From Theropithecus gelada (Eukaryota; Chordata; Mammalia; Primates; Cercopithecidae), in the NCBI RefSeq assembly GCF_003255815.1, contig NW_020257756.1, positions 904,210 through 968,209 of the forward strand: a stretch of 64,000 bases of DNA, written 5' to 3'. Every line of letters begins with the position of its first letter. The stretch's first letter is position 1. The notes under the pieces are model-generated. The model had not been told where the DNA came from. It searched no databases and saw only the letters and a list, made by a program, of their open reading frames with translations. The position numbers were made by a program, and so were the translations under genes. Positions 53,201 through 59,200 of the stretch are shown in pieces.

Positions 53201-56200
53201 ATTTTATATTGATATGTTCAAATGATCATATTTTATATATTTGGGGCTAAACATGAAGGTTACGAAAATTAATTTAGCTGTTTTTTTTTTTTAACGTGAC
53301 TACTAGAAAATATAAAGTTCCAGATGTGATTCACATTCTGCTGTCATTGAACAGTGCTGCTCTCAACGAGGAAGCTAGTAGTCTAACCGCTCTTTTTAAA
53401 TAATTTTCAATTAATTCTTTATTATTTCAGGCCTACCCCTCACACATTCACTCTGTCAGAGGAACCTGCTATTTTCCATTCCTGGGCCTTTCTTGGGTTC
53501 TGTGTCATGAATGATTTGTTTGTGATTTACTTTCCCACTTTGCAGGCTTAGGTTTCATCTTCCTTGGTTCTGTTAAATAGTTATTTCCATCTACTTTTCA
53601 TATTCAAAATTTCCTTTTCTTGCTGTTTCTTTTTTCTTTTCTTTTTTTGTTCTTTTAGGTTTGTGCCTTTTCAGAATTTCTCATAGTTATTTCAAAAGAT
53701 ATTTAGGAAGGAGCAGAGATAACATATATGATCATGTTTAGTTAAGTGGAAGCACAAAGTTGAACTTTGATAAAACAGAAATTTGTTCATGTCACTGACT
53801 GCTTAAACTCTTTACTGTCTCCTTATTGCAGAAAGCATAAAGTTCGAATGAGTCTGGTCAGTTATGACTGCTTCTCTTAGTTTGCTTTTGCTGTAGTTAT
53901 CCTGCATGCAAACAACCACCAAATCTTAATGGCTTGGAACAATAAAGGTTTATTTATTGCTCATATCATGTTTTGGCTGCTAATTTGCTATGGCTCTACT
54001 CCAAGTTGGTATCTGTGTCCATGTTTTGTTTTGTTTTTTTCCAATAGACTTTATTTTTTTAGAGAAGTTATAGGTTTACTGAAAAATTGAGTAGAAAGTA
54101 CAGAAAGTTTGCATATTTATCCATCTTCCCTCTGCCATTCTCCTCCACTCTCCTCTATTATTAACATCTTGCATTAGTGTGGCACATTTGTGCAATTGAT
54201 GAGCCAATTTTGATGCATTATTATTAACTAAACTCGATAGTTTACATTAGAGTTTACTATTTGTGTTGAAAATTCTCTGGGTTTGACAAATGTATAATGA
54301 CATGTATTCACCAATATAATATCATACATAGTAGTTTCACTGCCCTAAAAATCTCTTGTGCTTCATCTATTTATTCTTCCTTCCTTCCCCCACAACCGGT
54401 GACAAACACTGATCTTTTTGTCATCTATGCCTTTTTCTTTCATGTTTCCAGGCAGAAAGATCAGTTCTATCTGGGAAATGATGTTCTGGAGGCAGAGGGA
54501 AAAAGGAAAGAGAGCTGGGTGGGACTGGAATAGGTCATATTCCTTTTCAGTCAGTTGATAAAAAGCCTGATGCCGATGGACAGGAAAGAGTTCTTCTCCT
54601 ACAGGAAGCTACTATAACATTGTAGCAATAGAGATGTGTAATCCTCTTGCAGGGAAAGGGGAGTAGCTGAGGTAGCTGATGGATGACAGTACGATAGTGT
54701 ACTGTATAGCAACAGCATTGTCCTCAGCTACTCAGTTATTCACCAACAACCACTCTATCACACTGTAGTGAATTTCTTTTTATTCCAATGCCTGTCCCAT
54801 CTTCTGTACATCTCTTCATTAAGCAAACTCCTCAGTCATTCAGGATTCAGCTTACTTATTATAAAAAGTCATTCCTCACTAGATTAATATACTGGTATAT
54901 CCTGTATGTTGCACTGGAAATTTTTACTTGCTTAGCTGGCTCCTTTAAGCTATTAGCAGAATTACATAATTATGGAACATCTAACTGTGAATTTTTCTTT
55001 CGTTTTTTATTTTCATTTGACTTTGGCCAAGGTCTTCAGCGAAGAAAAATAATTTGCATACATAAGAGTGATCATAGTGTTGTGTCTGATGAAAAATGTG
55101 ACCAATTGCCACTTCCATCATTTGTTACTCAAAGTTGCAATACAGACTGTGAACTAAGGTAAAAGAGAAACAATATGTAATATAACCAGATTAATAAGTG
55201 AGCTAAGATTAAAATGTCTAACACAGTGACTGACACAGAGTGGACATATAATTATTACTCATCATCTGCCCTGCCATGAAAAAATTTCAGGCTCACTAAT
55301 TTATAGTAAAACTCAGTACATAATTGATTTGAATTTTCATTCATAGTGTTTTCTGAATACCAGTATATAGGCCTCAACATTTTGTGTAGAAAAAGGTTGC
55401 AATGTTGTCTGTAAATAAATACAAGTAAATTGTAATCGGATGATTTAAAGGTCTGAAACAGTAAATTTTGTAGCATGATTCGTTATTTTCCACTGAATTA
55501 ATGAACCAGTAAACTTCTGAAGTTTGGGAATTGGAGAAATCAAATTGATTGATTTCCTTGATATTCTATCAGTATTTTGTCCATTAAACTTCAGGGAAAT
55601 TGATCCTAGATCATGACAGGAAGTTTATACTTCTAATTTAAATTTCTTGTTATTTGGGTTTTGTGTGTGTGTGTGTGTGTGTGTGTGCGCGTGATTGATC
55701 TTGGAGTGACATGGTATACAATGAGTCCATCTATCATATTTATACATTTATTTTCAGCATTGTAGCAGGTACCTTTTAACATTCAGGTATGGCCAGAACC
55801 TCTTTCACTTGATGAGAATTTCTATATATTTATGATGATGTTTGACGACACAGCAAAAGCACAGTAGTAGAACTGCCTGTGTAAGTTGAATCCACTACAT
55901 AGTAGTAAAAGGAAGCACAGTGAAATTCTTGAAATGCAATTAGGGATGAAAATGAATTTCGTGAATTCTGTGCTTTGTTATTTGGGTGCCCTCACATTGA
56001 TGAATGCTAGACTACAATTGGGATAATTTGGCTATAACTAACATTTTTACTTGTGGAAAACATGTTTTCCCTGGAAACATGTCTAAATATAGATTACATG
56101 AATTAATGAGAAAGTGTGGTGTACTTTACAAAAACTAGTTAACTTTTTAAATGCTTCATTTTTATCGATGTAGTCAAATTCCTAGACATTCCCTGGTCAT

Positions 56201-59200
56201 AAAATCAAAATACTTATAGAGGGATTGCATAGGGAGAAACTACCTGATTGGGAGTCAGATATATGTAGTTATTGTCTTAAATCTGCTGCTAAGTAATTGG
56301 GTAATCATGATCTAAACCAGTTGTTTTCAAAGGTTTTTGAGGAAGCCTGGGGTTCCTTGGATGTACCTCCAAAGCTGCCACTAAATGCTGGCATGAGGTC
56401 AGTAGTACAATGCTGACTTCCTGGTGATTCGTCCATCAACTCTTAGAATTTTAAAAACTGAATGCATGAGTGTCTTTGAACCTGTTTTTAATTATGTAAT
56501 ATACCTCCTAAGTATAATAACATCTTTTTTCAAGGTGGCATGTTACTGGCAAAAGTGAATGTTCAACCCAATGTGGTCAAGGATATAGAACCTTGGACAT
56601 CCATTGCATGAAGTATTCCATTCATAAAGGACAGACTGTTCAAGTGGATGACTACTACTGTGGTGACCAACTTAAACCTCCTACCCGAGAACTATGCCGT
56701 GGTAACTGTGTCTTCACAAGATGGCATTTTTCAGAATGGTCTCAGGTACAATAAAAATGATTGCTTAAAAAATGTTGCCCCTTTTTTTTCTAATTACATA
56801 TTTATGTTACTCTAAAGTACAGTTTTGTTGAAAATCTGATTTTTTTCCATTAGTTACCACTTTTTTTTTTTTTTTTTTAAATCAGTGTTCCAGGAGTTGT
56901 GGAGGAGGGGAAAGGTCTCGAGAATCTTATTGTATGAATAACTTTGGCCATCGTCTTGCTGACAATGAATGCGAAGAACTGTCCCGAGTGACGAGAGAGA
57001 ATTGCAATGAATTTTCCTGTCCCAGTTGGGCTGCTAGTGAATGGAGCGAGGTACATTAAACACATGAGGTTTGGAACTATTAAAATATGGTGTTAGTACA
57101 GCTTTGTAATCTAAGACTTTACAAAATTTAAAAGTGCTTAAATTTATTTCATCATTTTGTAAATAACTATTATCAAGGCAATCAGAAATTTACAAGACAG
57201 ACCAGGCACACAGTGCCTCATGCCTGTAATACCAGCACTTTGGGAAGCTGAGGTGGGAAGATTGCTTGAGCTCAGATGTTCGAGACCAGCCTGAGCAGCA
57301 TAGTGAAACTTAGTTGGGTGTGGTGACACACACCTGTGGTCCCAGCTACTCGGGAGGCTAAGGTGGGAGGACCCAGCTACTCAGGAGGCTAAGGTGGGAG
57401 GATTGCTTGAGTCTGGGAGGTGGAGGTATCAGTGAGCAGAGACTGCAGTAAGCTGAGATTGGCCACTGCACTCCAGCATGGGTGACAGCGTGAGACTCTG
57501 TCTCAAAAAAAAAAAAAAAAGAAATGTACAAGATAGTTTGTCATTATACTATTTACAATATCTGACTAGCAATAACACTAACTGATATTTAATCTATAAG
57601 CCTTTGCATAAGAAAGTGCCAGGGTCCACAGCAGCCTGGGATGAATACTTATTCTAAGGTTAGTTTTGCACCTTTGTTTCTAGGATAAATGGATGTTTCA
57701 GTGGGAATTAGCAGCAGAAGTTAGGGGCAGGCTGATTTTACCGAGTGAATATTTCTGGAGCAGTGAGGGAAAATGCATTTGGGAATGGTTTTTCAACTGT
57801 ATTTTCCTATGCAAATTGATCGTTGCATCATTTTAAGGCATTTGTGTTGACTAATGCTACAAATAAATAATGATCAGTTGTATTCTTACAGTGCCTTGTT
57901 ACATGTGGTAAAGGAATAAAGCAGCGGCAGGTATGGTGTCAGCTGAATGAAGATCACTTGAGTGATGGCTTCTGTAACTCAAGTACCAAACCTGACTCTC
58001 TGAGTCCATGTGAACTTCATACATGTGCTTCCTGGCAAGTAGGACCATGGGGTCCTGTGAGTATATGATACGGGTTTTTCTAATTTGATCTATCTTTACA
58101 GAATAACACAAAAGTTGTGTTATATTTACTCCTCCCTTAGTGGGTGCAATGGAATTTGGCTTGATTTATTAAAAAAACAACAACCCTGAAATGTGAACCT
58201 TTATGTGTAACATGTTGACAGTACTGCTAATTTTGCTGTAATAAATATTTCAGCTTTGCTTTTGAACTCCCTTTTGTTAACCAAAATGCTACAGACTTTA
58301 TGCTTTTATCAGCTTTATTTAGATTATAAATATTTTCATCTCTGTGTCTGCATTGATATCTTTATTGTTTTTAGGATAGGCATTGTTTAGATGTTTTGCT
58401 GAACAGGCAGCTAGGAGTCTGCAGGATGAGCAATGATCAGGCTGGATGAGGATGGAGTAGCTTATTATTCTGCAGAGGTTGCCACAATTGACAGGAAGCC
58501 TTCTCTCATTTTCCCTTTAACTTTATCATATGCTGTTCCTTCTTTGTCTCTTTAAAATTTACTTAGTATATTAAATGACATGCAAACACTAGGTGGTGTT
58601 TGAAAAGTATTTAGTTTCCTTAAATCATATTGACTGTTTCTAAAATATCAGGCCTCTATTTATATTTTTATATGACAACTTTTTAGGATACATTGATTGT
58701 TGTACAGTTTGGTTAACTTCAATATTTGATTGGCATTTACTAAATTTGAATAAATATGCATATTTATTGACTTTGCTCTTTTTAAGTCTTAAATCTGAAA
58801 TAAAGGACTGATAAAAAGATTATTGGAAGTATATTATTAACAGGATATTTGTTAAGAAAATAGAAGTTTGTGTAACTTTTGGAAAACAATGTTTTTTAAA
58901 TATCTATTTATATTCTTCTTTCAGTGCACAACCACATGTGGACATGGGTATAGGATGCGAGATGTTAAATGTGTCAATGAGCTAGTCAGTGCAGTGTTAG
59001 AAGACACAGAATGCCATGAAGCTAGTCGCCCCAGCGACAGACAGGTAACAAGAATCATGGTTTACAAACAAAAAGATTTACGAGACAGAAAGCTTGTTGA
59101 TGTGTTAAAATTATTTCTTTACTTATTTTTTTCCACTTAAACTTGTATGCCTTAAAAACGTGTATGTGAGAGAGAGAGGGAAAAAAATAGAATTTGTTGT

